Positions 41,441 through 54,479 of a stretch of 64,000 nt of DNA are shown here, piece after piece (within the stretch, counting starts at the first letter, position 1; each line of letters starts with the position of its first letter). Source of the stretch: Glossina fuscipes (Eukaryota > Arthropoda > Insecta > Diptera > Glossinidae). The translations under genes and the position numbers were made by a program. The stretch lies in contig NW_023998417.1 in the NCBI RefSeq assembly GCF_014805625.2, forward strand, positions 5,420,807 to 5,484,806. The letters run 5' to 3'. The notes beneath the pieces were generated by a model, which saw nothing but the letters and a program-made list of their open reading frames with translations, did not search any database and was not told the DNA's origin.

Positions 41441-43432
41441 ATTATTGTAATTATAAAGCCACGCGTGGCAATGTAACAGTGCATACAACGTATGTATTTA
41501 GCATGTACAAGATATGTAAATGTAAATATATGTACATATAATATAATTCGAATGAACGGCTATTGATTTAATCATCTTGTTTCATAATATCTCTGATATC
41601 CTGCGAGGAGTAAGACAAAATTTAAACATTTAAGAAACTAAACTTGTTGGAGAATTTTTCACTCGGATATTGCAAAGAACTTCCCGCGTCATCGTTCACA
41701 TTAACTACTACTACACTACTAACAAATATATTTATATAGAGATACCTGTTACAAGAAGAAGAACTGTCTACTAACTTCACATTGAAATGAACCGAACGAA
41801 CTACTAGTTATCCTTAATAGTTAGTTGACAGCTATTGACAATAATTCAAATAATTGGACAAACATTAGCACAAAACAAAGAGGGACACGAACTTTCGCCT
41901 TTTGTGCTAAGAAATCACACCCAAAAAAAGATGATTGTTGCAAAGATTCTTCTTTTTTCACCCGAACGACTAAGATGATATTTTCCTCCAACTATTCTTC
42001 CTCGCCTATCTTTTGGAAACTGGCCTCTTAATTGCATCCAGTCCTAAAGTAAACCATAGAAATGTAGCCAGTAGCTGTGTAAAAGTCATACTTTCATAAT
42101 TCTGCTCAATAAATAAAAGGGTAAACGCAAATTAGGCCAACACCGATTGACAAAGATATCCTCGACTTGAATTGAAAAGAGAATGACAATACCGCCTTGT
42201 TATATAATGCATAACTTAAAAAAGTGACGATATGTTGGGAATGTCGGTCAGACCTTTGTATACCCCATCCGTAGTCGTATGGAACAATGTCTCCCCAAGC
42301 CAAAAAGCTGTTACTAAATATTTATGTCAGATGATTTTGTTGTGATCTGCAGTCTGCCTAAAGTACGTTTATTGTCTGTCACACTGCATTTGTGACTATA
42401 AACATATTTTATGCCACATGTTAGATTTCTCTCAATTTTTACGGTAGAAAATCAAAATCGATCGTGCGCTATAGGGTTTAGGGTTTTTAGAAGTCAAGCC
42501 CCCCCATTATTCGGAAACATAAAAAGCAATGAAGTGAAAAAGTCAAACGGAACTAAATGGAAACGCTTTGACACAATGGTCTTCTAAATAGCAAATAAGA
42601 ACTAAACGTCCCCTATATGTTATTGAAAAGGTTCCCATTAAAGGCATTTATTTATGTTCGTATTTCTGAAGAATTTATGGGAAGAGTTAAGCATACATTT
42701 AATGTCATGTCTAAAAATTGAGATGAATTTTTTTTCACATTTTTTTTTTTCACATAACACACACGACATAGGATTTAGCTTAAGAAAAATAGTAATAACA
42801 GTAAAGGAATTGTGTTATTGAAAAGGTATTCAAAAAGTGAAAATAAACAGGATTTGTATTCTGATTTATCGGACCGATGAGAAAATTGTATATCTTTCAG
42901 TCGACATGTGTGTTAATACATTCGCATTAAGTTCAATGTATATTGTATTTGCTCACCATACATACACCATACAAATAAATGCTTACTTATACATATATAT
43001 ATATGTATATATATACATTATGCTGATTTGCTATTGTTATTTGATGCCTTTATAGTGGTTAAAGCTATTCATTCATTCATGAATAATCTTGTTTACATTG
43101 TTTTTGTCATGAAGTATGAGTTTTTTTTTATATTGTGCTTTTTCTTAAGTCACAATATTAACATTACTTTATATATATGTGTGCACACATGCTGCTAATC
43201 AAAATGTCATATAATACAAAAATATCGGTTTATTTTGTGTTGTGTAAAGTAAAATACTACACATGTAGGAGAGATATTGGAAAGAGAAAATATGTTCACT
43301 CGCAATCACACACACTCCCGCTCTAACCGCACTTTAAATAGATTCCCGTCTATATAAATCGTTACATATTGCAAATCCTTTTGATGCTGTAAAAGCTTCC
43401 ATTACGCTTTCGAAACACGATCTAAATGTATT

Positions 43433-43474
43433 AAAAAAAAAAAAAAAAAAAACAAAACAAAAAAAAAAAAAAAA
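43433..43474 (+). repeat. A-rich tract (~42 nt)
   Basis: Long A runs with two interrupting C, followed by further A-rich sequence to about 43530. Confidence 0.85.
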
Positions 43475-46400
43475 CGATAGAGATAAAAAAGCAAAAATAA
43501 AGCAAAAAGAAGAAAAAAAAAAGAAAAGTAAAACAATTTTGTAAACTCTATGAGAGATGCATCAAAATGTTCTAATACCATGCGATTATCTTCAGTGTAA
43601 AACTTTTTCGATAAATTTCAGTTGTGCACTGCATCAAAAAAAAAAAAAAATATGAAAAAAAAAAACTATTACTTGTTGCTGCTCTCTTGGTGTTAAAAAA
43701 AAGTTTACATTGCGTTATATTTTCCCTAACATTTCACTTCAATGGTGCAAGTTATGCAAAATTTAACGTTCAATTTGTTGTTTAGAAAGCAAATAAATAT
43801 ATCTCTTGAAACGGAACTCATGAGAAAGACGAGTAGTGAGTGAGCTCATTAACAATTTAACATAAGGGCAAGTTTTCCATTTTGTTCGCCCTGTGCTGCT
43901 ATACGGTAAATATATATTTCGTTTAAATTTAAAATTCTTGGCGAAAGTTAATGATTGAGCAATCAACTCTGGCCAAATTTTCCATCCAACACGAACAGCA
44001 TTTTTAAGCGAGAATCAATTATCTTCCCTATTTTAATACATTGCACACATGTACTACCTGCACGTGTTCTCTTCACAAGTAAAACAACGAAATATCTTCA
44101 CTATCCACTCTGCCTTTACCATTCCTCTCTTAGCTTTTTCATCTGATTGCCTTGGAATTTTATTATTGGAGAGTGTCATAATACGATTCGAGTTTCGAGC
44201 AATATTCGAAAAGATCGCACGGTGTTCACTTGCTTTAATTTAAACTCTCGAAATTTTACTGCGGACATCCCTAGAACACGAAATCGACCGATCCTTATTC
44301 AACCTGCTATGTGTTATTTTAAATCAACATAACAATTATTTTTAGTTCAGATTAGATTTGAGAAGCGCTAAACTATGTTTCAACTTTATTCTAAAGAGTA
44401 ATTCTTTAATCCCTTTGAACGAAAAAATGCATAAAGGAGGCATGTCTTTCGCAATTTCATTATTGAGGGGCAAGTAATTTTTTAAAGCTGCATCTTGTTT
44501 TTTTAGATATCGAAATTCAGATTTGAAAGTTTCTGACGTGTTAAGGCCCCACAGGAGACAGTTGCAATAATTTCACACCATAACATCTACGAAGACCCCC
44601 ATATACCGACCTTCACATATATAAAACATTTTTAAGCATTGATAACAAACATGGAGACCAATATTTAGATAAAAATCTGTGACTATTGATATAAAACTTT
44701 TGAATAAGAAGTGAATGCGCAGAGATCTAGTGACTTCATCTTCCCCAAATTTTTGCTTGTCTTCAGCTTAATTTCAGAGCACCATTACATTTTCAATGCA
44801 ATTTGCATACGTTTGACTTTTTCGGCAATGGCATCATCTAGATGTACTCAAACCTCTTCGAGAGATTAAACGAAAGACAATCAGTTATCAATTCCGCAAC
44901 CTATCGAGTAGCTGTCCGTTTATTTTTCTGACAACAGGTGCCGAGAAATACGAGAAGGGTCGGTCTTCTTCTCAACCATTACCCATTGTGCGCAAATCCT
45001 TAATTTGTCTACCTTTTGTTTTCATATTCCCATGCACAAACACCCGAATTAAGTGACTAGGTATGTTTTTCAAAAATGGTGGACACTGGAAATATTGGAT
45101 CTGCTGGTGGGTGCCGTTGAAGGAACGAACCAACAAAAAAAAGCCGCCATCACGCTACCAACTATGAGAATTGAAGCAATAGAGGCGAAAATGGACGCGC
45201 AATGCCTCAAAGACCATGGTATCGCGATTTCTTAGACAAAGAAGTTCGCAAAACTCGTAGCAGCATTGATGTGAATTGCAGTACCTTCCCCGCGAACCTA
45301 ACTCGGATCAAGTTGGTTGCGAAGACCTATTGCTTGCTTCCATTTTTATAACAGTGTCCAAAAAGTACGACCTCGAAACTCTTGTTATCGTTTCGGTGCA
45401 AAATTCTTATTCTACGTACCAACCTGGATAGATGGGCAGTAGCTCCTTCCTTCATGCGCAAAACGAATGAAATTATCCTTTTTATGAATATCGGTAGACA
45501 AACTGTGCCCTAAGCTAGATCTGCTTCACTTTCATACAAAATTATCGTTATATATAATTTATATATCTCCTTGATTTTAGAATAGTATAGTAATCGTCAT
45601 ACCTTGACGTGGATAATATTTTAAAATTTATGCTTTCACGCAGTGAATGCCTTCAATTTCGTTTGTTCACTATTTCCTTTCAATTTCGTATTTTCTTTGC
45701 GCTAACTTTCTTCTCGATTTTTGATCTGAATGTAATAAGTGATATGCCAACTTATGTCGAGGATCGAAAAAAAAACTCATTTCAATTCAAATTAAATGTC
45801 TTCACTTATCAACTGGTAGGTACCATTCGTAAAATGCAAGTGCGATCGCATAAAATAATTCGAAAAGTGACGCACAACTACTTTCAATAAAAATCTCATT
45901 GAATAAAAGTTCAATAAATTTTTTTTTTTTTTTTTTTTTTTTTTTATTATTAATTTCATTGCTCTTTGCAAACAAATATTAAGAATTTCCCATATCGGTT
46001 AAAGTCAGTGCTTTTGTCTATCAAGAAGACTCTATTCCGTTAATAAAAACTAAATCGCTCCTAGCATCGTCTATGCCGTCCTATTATGCATGCTTCGTCT
46101 AGTCGTTGTAAACTAAATGCTGCGGCGGTCGCGCTTAAAACTTTCTGTGCACTTATTTTATGCGACAACTTTGTGTTGCACTGTAAAAATGAAAGGACAT
46201 AAACAATAATATTTGTGAAATTTTTAATAAAAACAAACTACTTGTCATTGTTTTGGCTTTTTTCATTTTTTCTGTTTTTCTGTTTTTTTTTTTGCTTTCT
46301 TATTACTACACAACTTTAGTTGTTAAAACAAAAGGGCGAGCTCAACCAACAAGAATTGAAGAAGAAAAAGGAGAACTCATCGAGCCAGAAATATTATACA

Positions 46401-46485
46401 AAAGAGTTAAGCGTGCAATTGCAACACTTTGTTGTTTGTTTTTGTTAAACTTTCATTTTATTATTATTATTTTGACGTCATCATC

Positions 46486-46488
<3 letters not shown>

Positions 46489-46517
<29 letters not shown>

Positions 46518-46522
46518 CATAC
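46489..46522 (+). repeat. (ACAT)n tetranucleotide repeat
   Basis: About eight ACAT units. Confidence 0.9.
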
Positions 46523-48888
46523 TTGCACACGATAATGCATATACCATCATAATAATTGTGTCCACATATTTAAGTAAATATAAAGAAACAGGTTAAGAGA
46601 ATGTGTTGGGTTTGCGGTTTATTTTAAGGATCTTTGCCTCAAAAATGTCGTGTTCAAGTAGTTTTTTTCTTCTTCTATATTAAGACAAAAAGGAAAAAAA
46701 AACAAAAACAAAAAAAAGGAAAAAATTTAGAGGATTATTATCATCATTGTTAGTTTGTTTTTTTACTTATTTATTTATTTATTTTTTTTTTTTAATTTTT
46801 TATTTTATTTTATAACCAAACTTTTCATTGTTTTCTGAAACGTCAAACAACAAACGGCAAGCAGCACCAGCAGCAGCAGCAGCAGAGCACAGAGAGAGCA
46901 GTGAAGGAAAAGTAAAAGCAAAACTTTGTAAATTTTTATAAAGTTTTTTTTTTTTTTTTGTTAAAAGCTTTTATTGTTATAGTTTTCCATTCGACAAAAC
47001 TGACGGGGATACGTGCGTGTAAATGAACGTTTGTCGTTTTTAAGTGATTTTTCCTTTTCTTTTTAAATATTTTTATATGCATCACTGGACGAAGACACAA
47101 GTATGTTAATTTTCTCATGCCATTTGCATATAACATCCTCTACATTGACTTGAAAGCGAAATTCATCTTGATTTAGTATTAAAATTTGAAACTTTATGGA
47201 CTTACTTGACTCTTTTTCTTCAGATCTTGGTTTTATGGTAAGGAGTTACGCTTAACAATAGTTGAAAAAAAAAAAAAAATTAATGAAGAAAAAATGTTGT
47301 CTTTAAATAACTCACAAATAGCGAAGGACATTGCTTTGAAAAATGGACGAGCACTCAATGTAGTTTAGTAGAGCGATAGCTTTTTTTTTATATAGATAAG
47401 TGTCTACGATTCGGCCACAATTGATGACTTTTTTGCTCATTTTCATCGTTCTTTTCATTGCTCTATATATGTATATATATATATATATATATATTTAATC
47501 CCTCAAGTGCATTATTCTTAAGCATTTTTTCTTAACGCATTAGCATTTTGGCTTTGTTTACACCTACCTCGGGTTGTTTGTGAATTCAATTTAACCAATA
47601 TTTTTAAAAGAAATATAACACTAGTGGCTGTAATGACATTCAAGAACATATTATAATGAATCAAATTGAAGAAGAAAATTTTATATAATATTCCCAAAAG
47701 GTATAATATAGAGAGGAAATATTCGAAATATATATATATATATATTTTTTTATTATTAAATTCAATGCCGTGTGAAGTAAACTAGAATTTAATTTCTGAT
47801 AAATACGCCAGGTCTCTGAGTAAGAGCAACACCTATTAACAGAGTTCCTTCTTTAACTTGTCGGTATACGTCGATCAATTTAATTTGATGATCCCCCCCG
47901 TGAATATTTTTGGGGACTTTATGCTTGCTGTCTAGCTCTAGCTGTCCCCTTGCGAGCCAAAGCCCCTGTACTGCGCAGGAATATATACATATTCTATTCG
48001 TCTCGAAGCTAATCGCTTATATCTGCCACCCTTCAAGATCATTTTTGGACACGTTGCGAAAAGGAAGAACTTGTAGCAACTACCTTGACTTCTCTCAACG
48101 TATCAAATTGAAATTCAGGTCTGATAATCACAGTTGCCATAAATTTTAGGAATCCCGTATGAGGTTTATAGGCGTTTCATAGATCGATTTTGATGACTTA
48201 CTATATTGATTTCGCTGGGGGTGGCTATGTCTATTCCAAGTATCGATATTAATTTCCAGTTTTTCAAGAGCAGATTGATTCAACACGTACAGATCCAAAC
48301 ATCGGTGGTATGCGTAGATGAAAGTGTTATATCTTGTAATAATGATTGTCGGTAACCAACTCCTCGTGCGCTCTGCTGAAACACTTGTAATGTTTATGAT
48401 GTGAAATTTTTCCTAGAATTACCAAAATATAAAAAAAAAAAAAAAATACTTCTGATATCTACCTATTCTACTATACCCGCACAATTTAATTTAATTACTG
48501 ATCATATTTTTTGGTCATAATATTATTTGTTTTTTTTTTTTTGTTCATTTAAAGATAAAACTCTTGCACATTGCTTATGCAAGTATTTTTCAAAGAAGTT
48601 AATTTTAATATTCCTTCACTTAATATCAAATTTCAAGTTTATTAAAAAGAACAAAAAAAAAAAAACCTTTGTTGTCATTTGCTATAAAATCATAAACTCC
48701 TCATCATTAACAATAGAAGAGAAGATAAAGAAATAAAAAAGAGATCACATAATCATAATAATAATAATGATAATAATTGAAAATGTTTCAAGTATCACAT
48801 TACGAAAGTCATCAAACATTTCTCTACATTATTACGAGCATAAATGTTTTATGCATATTTGGTATAATAATAATATACTTTCCTCGTT

Positions 48889-48889
<1 letters not shown>

Positions 48890-48921
<32 letters not shown>
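48890..48921. repeat. (TA)n microsatellite
   Basis: Alternating TA run of about 32 nt. Confidence 0.9.
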
Positions 48922-48923
<2 letters not shown>

Positions 48924-51253
48924 GTTCTTTAATATGTGATAAAAAGAATATTATATTTATTTTTAAAACGAGACTAGACGAGACAATCTGACAAACTTAG
49001 TCCTTCTTTTAACCTCCTTGTTCGTCACTAAGAATATTAAAATATTCAACAAGCAATTCTGGTTTTTCACCATTTTATAAAAAATGTTTACTTAAGAATC
49101 TATGTTTTTGAAAGCATTTTTTTCAAGTATGTTTGCCTCTTACATATATTTACAAACACACGTATATATATATATACCGTGAGTACATACATAATAAAAC
49201 TCTGCTAAATGCGCACATGTAGACGTTATCCTAATATTCATCTAGCTTTCCCATTTTTCGTAAAGTTATAGTTTATAAGTAAAAGAGGAAAACAAAATTC
49301 TTTTTAAATTCTATAAATGAGAATATATACATATATGCGAGAGAAGCATAAAAAGTTGAAGAATTTCTTAAAGAACGCATCTTTTTACACATTTTATCTC
49401 CCAAGTTATTATTCTTGCCATCTTCATACAAAAATGCGTGGCAAAGTAAACTGGGGATTTGTCTCACCATGTTACGCCAAAATAGCACTATATCTCGGCT
49501 TTTACAGGTTCGTCGGTAAGCACGCAGTAAAACTTCGATTATCTTGAATGGATGGTGCCACACCTAACAGGCAAGATAAGCTATAAAAGTATTCCATTTC
49601 CTCCTTTACGACATAAGGCATTTAGATGCGGTATATTTATGATATAAAACAGTTACGATTCCGTGGTGTGCGCATTAAGTTTACCAGGTAAGAGGTAGAC
49701 CCCCACATTGCAAGCGATCTAGTTTCAAAATGCAACCAAGCCAAGTGATAGAGGTTTCGAATAGAGAAGTAGACATAAGCCAAAACCTTGTCTTCTACTA
49801 TAGAAAAAAGAAATCGAGAGATAAATCAACACTGTAACTTACCCCTACGTCCATATTTAACAAGATATTCTGATATTCTGGACGAATTATGGCAGAAAGA
49901 TAATGTTATTCAGTCTGTTTTGTTTTATACTCATTTTCATTGAGACAAAATGCAACAAGCATCTAGTGTTGCGAATAATTCTCAAATTAAAAATGATGTC
50001 ATTGTCATTCCATGCAAAGGGAGAATCTATTTAAAAGAGGTTTTCTTTCAATAGATGAAATTCGTTCAGTAGGGGAAAGTCGTTTGGGGGCCGATTCTGC
50101 AGTGAACACGTTCAAGGCTGTCGCTCTATCTGTGGGTAAACTAGATTAGATCTTGTAACAGATGATGTTAGTGTCTAATGATGCGAATTCTGAAAGCGTA
50201 CCAATTATTGAAGCTCTCTATTTGCCTACTCTTATATCTTAGCAAGGCGCACAATATAGTTGCGTGTAGAAAACCTTGTGTGTAATATTTCAAACTGATG
50301 AACTTTCGTTGTCAATCACCAAATGTTTCTGTGGGGAAAATGTATATTCAATCCGCATACGATTGATTAGAAACTCTCGAATAGTGTTGAATCCGCAATT
50401 ACAGTGGTTTTCCGTACGAAAAAATGTCTTTACCGAGTAAAAACGAAAGCCTAATAACAGGCGCAAAACAAGTCAAGTCCTACCCGTCAAATCTATCTCC
50501 TCCATCTGAATTCTATTCTCTTTGCCTTATAAAGAAAAAGAAAAAAAAAAAAAAAACGAAAATAAATCTTCTCGTACGGCCCTCGTATGTATAAAATTCA
50601 AAGTTTTGCCAATTTATTGTTAAGAAGTACGTGCGTTATGTTTTCATAACTTTTTCTGCTCTCTACGCTCTTCTTTAAGCCTACGGTGGTGATAGCTGGC
50701 ATAACTGTTGCTACCTGTGTCATCTCTTTAACAATTCTAATCAATTTTTGTTATTCTTTTATTTCTTTTTTGTTTTCAACCACTTTGAAGAGGATAAAAT
50801 CCTGCAGAGCGACGACCTAGCATTGTTGAATGTTATCATTTGAAGTTTGCAGTTAAAAAGATATTCAGCACGTACCTTTCAGGTGTAGACTATTATATAT
50901 ATTTTAGGAAGGTACTCAAGTATAAAAAGATTGCCAGAATATGTGTTTGTTTATCTACGTAAACGAATAACGCACGGTTGGATAAGATTGAAAATGTGTT
51001 GTAAAAATTTCAATTCCTTAGGTTTAAAAAATCAGTTTTACAGCATCTATATATATATATATATAGCAGCATCTATACGTATTTATATGTCTATAGATAC
51101 ATATATATATGAGATATGATTTTCGATATATACGGTACTACTTACCTGTCCGATTTAGCTTAATTTTGCTAACAACAATAACAAAAACAAGAAATTTTAA
51201 GAAAACTAAAAATATTGTAAATAAAACTTTGTTACTATAATTCTCTCTTTTAG

Positions 51254-51556
51254 AATGCTATACAACCCGATTATCGTATACAATCACCAGCTGCCGGCTC
51301 GCCGTTGCCGCTTTGCGGTACTAATAATACAAATAACACAACTAATGCAGATACCACGGTAGCAATTTTGCAGAATAATACAAATGCTGTGAATTCCGCC
51401 AGCGGTAATAGCAATGCTGGTGGACCAAATACCGTGCTGCGAGTTATTGTTGAATCTCAACTGTATCCAGTATCGCTGGACATCCTACATCAGATTTTCC
51501 AACGCTTCGGTAAAGTTTTGAAAATTGTCACATTCACGAAGAACAATACATTCCAG
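51254..51556 (+). CDS. heph: heph/PTB coding exon C: linker and first half of RRM2
   Basis: This 303-nt exon is in phase 0 at both ends and carries residues 118-218. The first ~60 residues ([12 protein letters not shown] onward) are a low-complexity Asn/Thr/Ala linker between RRM1 and RRM2, the part of PTB that varies most between species. RRM2 starts at VLRVIVES (178-185, RNP2), continues through [20 protein letters not shown] and stops in RNP1 at NNTFQ. The donor is CAG|GTAAGC. Human PTBP1 has the near-identical LRIIVENLFYPVTLDVLHQ, which supports the family call. RRM2 of PTB also contacts the co-repressor Raver1 in mammals. Confidence 0.95.
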
Positions 51557-51631
51557 GTAAGCGAGAAAAGTAGGAGCAAATATAATGCAAGAGTAGCAAA
51601 ATAATGAAGAGTTATTATTACTGCTTACATA

Positions 51632-51662
<31 letters not shown>

Positions 51663-51742
51663 TGTTATTAATAATTGTTTCTGTTGTTGTTGTTGTTGTT
51701 TTAATGCTTATTTTGTTGTCATTTGTTGTTATTATTATATAG
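51557..51742 (+). other. heph: Short intron C-D (186 nt) with (ATT)n and (TTG)n
   Basis: GTAAGC to ATATAG. It splits RNP1 of RRM2 between NTFQ and ALIQY and consists largely of an (ATT)10 array at 51633-51662 followed by TTG repeats. This is the smallest heph intron in the window. Confidence 0.9.
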
Positions 51743-52028
51743 GCCCTCATACAATATCCGGATGCCCACTCAGCTCAACATGCCAAAACCATATTGGATG
51801 GTCAAAATATTTATAATGGTTGCTGTACACTGCGCATTGACAACAGCAAGATGACAACGCTCAATGTCAAATATAATAATGACAAATCACGAGATTTTAC
51901 CAATCCATCGTTACCACCTGGCGAACCGGGTGCCGATATTATGCCCACAGCTGGTGGTTTAGTCAATGCAAACGATTTACTATTGATAGCGGCCCGTCAG
52001 AGGCCCTCACTAACAGGTGATAAAATAG
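51743..52028 (+). CDS. heph: heph/PTB coding exon D: second half of RRM2 and linker
   Basis: This 286-nt exon carries residues 219-313 plus the first base of Val314. It completes RNP1 ([15 protein letters not shown]), then [18 protein letters not shown] and [16 protein letters not shown], the long fifth-strand extension typical of PTB RRM2. It continues into the RRM2-RRM3 linker ([33 protein letters not shown]). The end is set by the donor ATAG|GTAACA, giving GDKI-V-NGLGAPG across the junction as I recall for Drosophila. A second possible donor (ACAG|GTGATA) lies 12 nt upstream and keeps the same phase. Confidence 0.95.
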
Positions 52029-53605
52029 GTAACACTCTACAACTTTCCATTTTTCAATTTTAGTTAGTTTTTTTATATGTTAAATATATAAATTTAGATT
52101 TTTTTTTCCTCCTCTCCTTCTCCTTGAATCTTTCCCACGCCCATAGATGCAAACGCAAAATAATCCGCATTTTAAATCAGGTAAATACAGCTATTTAATA
52201 GAACTTCTGCAGGAAAAGAAATGCACTCTTACGACACTGGCGGTGGCCTATCCAAGATGTTTATAAATAAAACTGATCTCGTAAACTTACAGTTATCGAG
52301 CCAAACCGGATAGATACGCGGGGAATCCAATTTTCTCGATCTAAAGGATATTTTTACTTCTTTAATTGTAAAATCCATCCTCCTCCTCTTGGACTCTTCG
52401 AAGAAATTGATTGACAGTTAAACTAGTGATTACTCTTCTAACATCTATGACCGTTTTTAGTTCACTAATTTTCATTCGGCCATGTCTTAATATAGTCGAT
52501 ATATTTCATAATCTAGTCAATGATTAATAACATCCATCTGAACGCAATTGTTGCACACGAGTAACCGTGTGTTTAAGTCGCTGTGTGCATTCTGCTTACT
52601 CCAAAGTGTCCTTCAAAAGTTTTTAGGCAATTGCATACAGGTATTATTGCCGAGATTATTTAAGTTTCCATTTCGGATAATTCTTTTCCGTAGCAGTTGG
52701 GACTTTGCACATTTCTAAAAAATTCTTAATTAATAAAACAACAATCTCGCAAAGTGTCAATGCTTTATAGTTTGCCATTAATTCTCATTGTGGCTAACTA
52801 CATACATAACTGCATTTTTATGATATTAATTTGTTACTTCCTTCACTTTTCGCTTTTATGCTCTCTCTTGACCGATAATTTCTTTTATATAAGTTCTGTC
52901 AATTAATTAATTTTGTTGTTCCCACTAAAAAAAATATTCTATTAAAAAGTTTCCGCAGTGTTTTAAAAATATCAAGCTTGACACAATTTTGTGGCCTTTT
53001 TGTTGTACGCTTGCTAGAAAGCACTGAAATTTTAAATATTTATTATATAGCCAACTCCTTCTTCTTCTATCTACAGTACATTAGTTAAAATATTTTTTAG
53101 AAGAAATTCATTTAATAAAAATGGTCCTAATTTGACCCATTGAACTTTCATTTGAGTAATTGTTGTAATTGATTGGTATCATGTTGAGCCTGATGGAAAA
53201 TTTATTCCGTCTGAAGGTAGCTACTACCGCCTTTGCATAGTAGTGGTGGTAAATAAAGACCTAAGAAATTTATAATGGATTCTAAAATGTGAAAGCGATT
53301 AGAAAGCAATGGCGGCGTTCATTAGGAGGTAGGAAGGAAATAGAAATCAAAATTTCCTGAAAGCGTAGAGTTTTTATGCCACATAGCCGCAGAGTAATGA
53401 ATAGCTTTTTATTATATCCACCCCAACCGACTCCGGCATCCTTATTTCCTTTCTTATATTAATGTATAATTTGTGTTTGTCTCGTCTACTGCGCTTATTA
53501 TCTGTGTCTGTCCCTATCTCTTTTTGTAATCTTAAGAGAAAATTGTAATTATTATTAAATGTTATTCACATTTGAAATTAAAAGTAGAACTATTTTTCTA
53601 TTTAG
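52029..53605 (+). other. heph: Intron D-E (1.58 kb) with a candidate microexon
   Basis: It runs from GTAACA to TATTTAG. Apart from the exon-like island at 52147-52180 and its CT-rich acceptor tract, it is AT-rich sequence with no recognisable gene or repeat. Confidence 0.85.
52147..52180 (+). other. heph: Candidate 34-nt poison microexon
   Basis: The island starts 118 nt after exon D. It has a long pyrimidine tract (52100-52135) that includes CCTCCTCTCCTTCTCC, then CCCATAG as acceptor and TCAG|GTAAAT as donor. Spliced after exon D it reads D-A-N-A-K-stop, so inclusion would truncate the protein after RRM2. In its own ATG frame (MQTQNNPHFKS) it is open and in phase with exon E, so a transcript starting within or upstream of it could give an RRM3-RRM4 protein. 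The CT-rich tract fits PTB binding. Expression is unproven. Confidence 0.4.
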
Positions 53606-53799
53606 TAAATGGTCTTGGTGCTCCTGGTGTGTTACCACCGTTTGCTCTTGGCATTGGCACACCACTGGCCGGTGGGTATAGCAGCGGCATCCCAAATTTG
53701 GGTGCATTTGCTCTTGCCAATAGCGGTGCTCTACAAACAGCCACTCCTGCGTTGCGTGGCTTCTCGAATGTTTTGCTAGTATCGAATTTAAATGAAGAG
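53606..53799 (+). CDS. heph: heph/PTB coding exon E: linker and start of RRM3
   Basis: This 194-nt exon carries residues 314-378. It completes the Val codon and then encodes a Gly/Ala/Pro/Leu-rich linker (NGLGAPGVLPPFALGIGTPL, LGAFALANSGALQ). RRM3 opens with the RNP2-type strand NVLLVSNLNEE (368-378). It ends on a codon boundary at GAG|GTAAGT. The vertebrate counterpart VLLVSNLNPE is at the same place. If the intron were retained, the frame would continue to a stop near 53980. Confidence 0.95.
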
Positions 53800-54436
53800 G
53801 TAAGTAAAATAAACAATTTAAAAAAAAAAATTAAATCAATAAAACTGTATAAGATTAAAAAAGAAAAAAAAAAGGTGGGATTTGATATAAATAATTTCTA
53901 TTATCTTTCATTTATAATATACATACAAGCAGTAGTAGATAGAGGTTCTCTTTTTGAACCTTTTTCTCAAACATCTCCATAGAGTAGATAGATTTATAAA
54001 ATAGATTATCTAAGAAAAAAAAACAACATATGTATTTTTTCTTCATTTTATCATTAGTTAATATTTTCAACATAACAATTATAATATAAAAATACATCTC
54101 TCTATATAGATAAAAAAAAAATCATATTTCCATAAGAAATAAAACAAAATGAAGCCAACAACCAAACCAAATCAATTCATATATATATCAAGTGCTTCTA
54201 TATACATTAAAATATTTGTGTTGTTATATAATATATTTTCATCCTTTCCCCACTTTATTTGTTTGTTTAAAGTATTTATTATATACATAAATACAGTTCA
54301 TATTTGTTTTGTACCTTTTATATATCAATATCAACATTTTTCATTCTTAATATTTTTTATGTTTATATTAATATTGAATGATACAATCATTTAGTTTTTT
54401 CTCCCATTATATTTCTATTTTTCCATTTTTCTTTTT

Positions 54437-54438
<2 letters not shown>

Positions 54439-54476
<38 letters not shown>
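54439..54476 (+). repeat. T38 homopolymer
   Basis: Uninterrupted T run on the sense strand inside intron E-F. Confidence 0.9.

Positions 54477-54479
<3 letters not shown>

Larger units (their letters stand above)
36375..51253 (+). other. heph: Intron between heph exons B and C (14.9 kb)
   Basis: It runs from GTAAGT to TTCTCTCTTTTAG; the CUCUCU just before the AG is a PTB-type motif. Contents are simple repeats, a G-run cluster near 39.0 kb, degenerate interspersed repeats near 40.8-41.4 kb, and otherwise AT-rich sequence with no recognisable gene on either strand. Confidence 0.85.

Noticed and set aside
42471..42488. TAGGGTTTAGGGTTTT, telomere-like motif
   Set aside because: Only two units; flies do not use this repeat at telomeres. 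Chance.
49647..49681. Exon-like segment ending in CAG|GTAAGA
   Set aside because: The donor is good but the upstream AG has no pyrimidine tract, and there is no link in phase to neighbouring exons.
53800..53982. Open frame continuing exon E past its donor
   Set aside because: It is lysine-rich translation of A-rich intron after a consensus GTAAGT, and the 34-nt exon provides the conserved continuation. Treated as intron.
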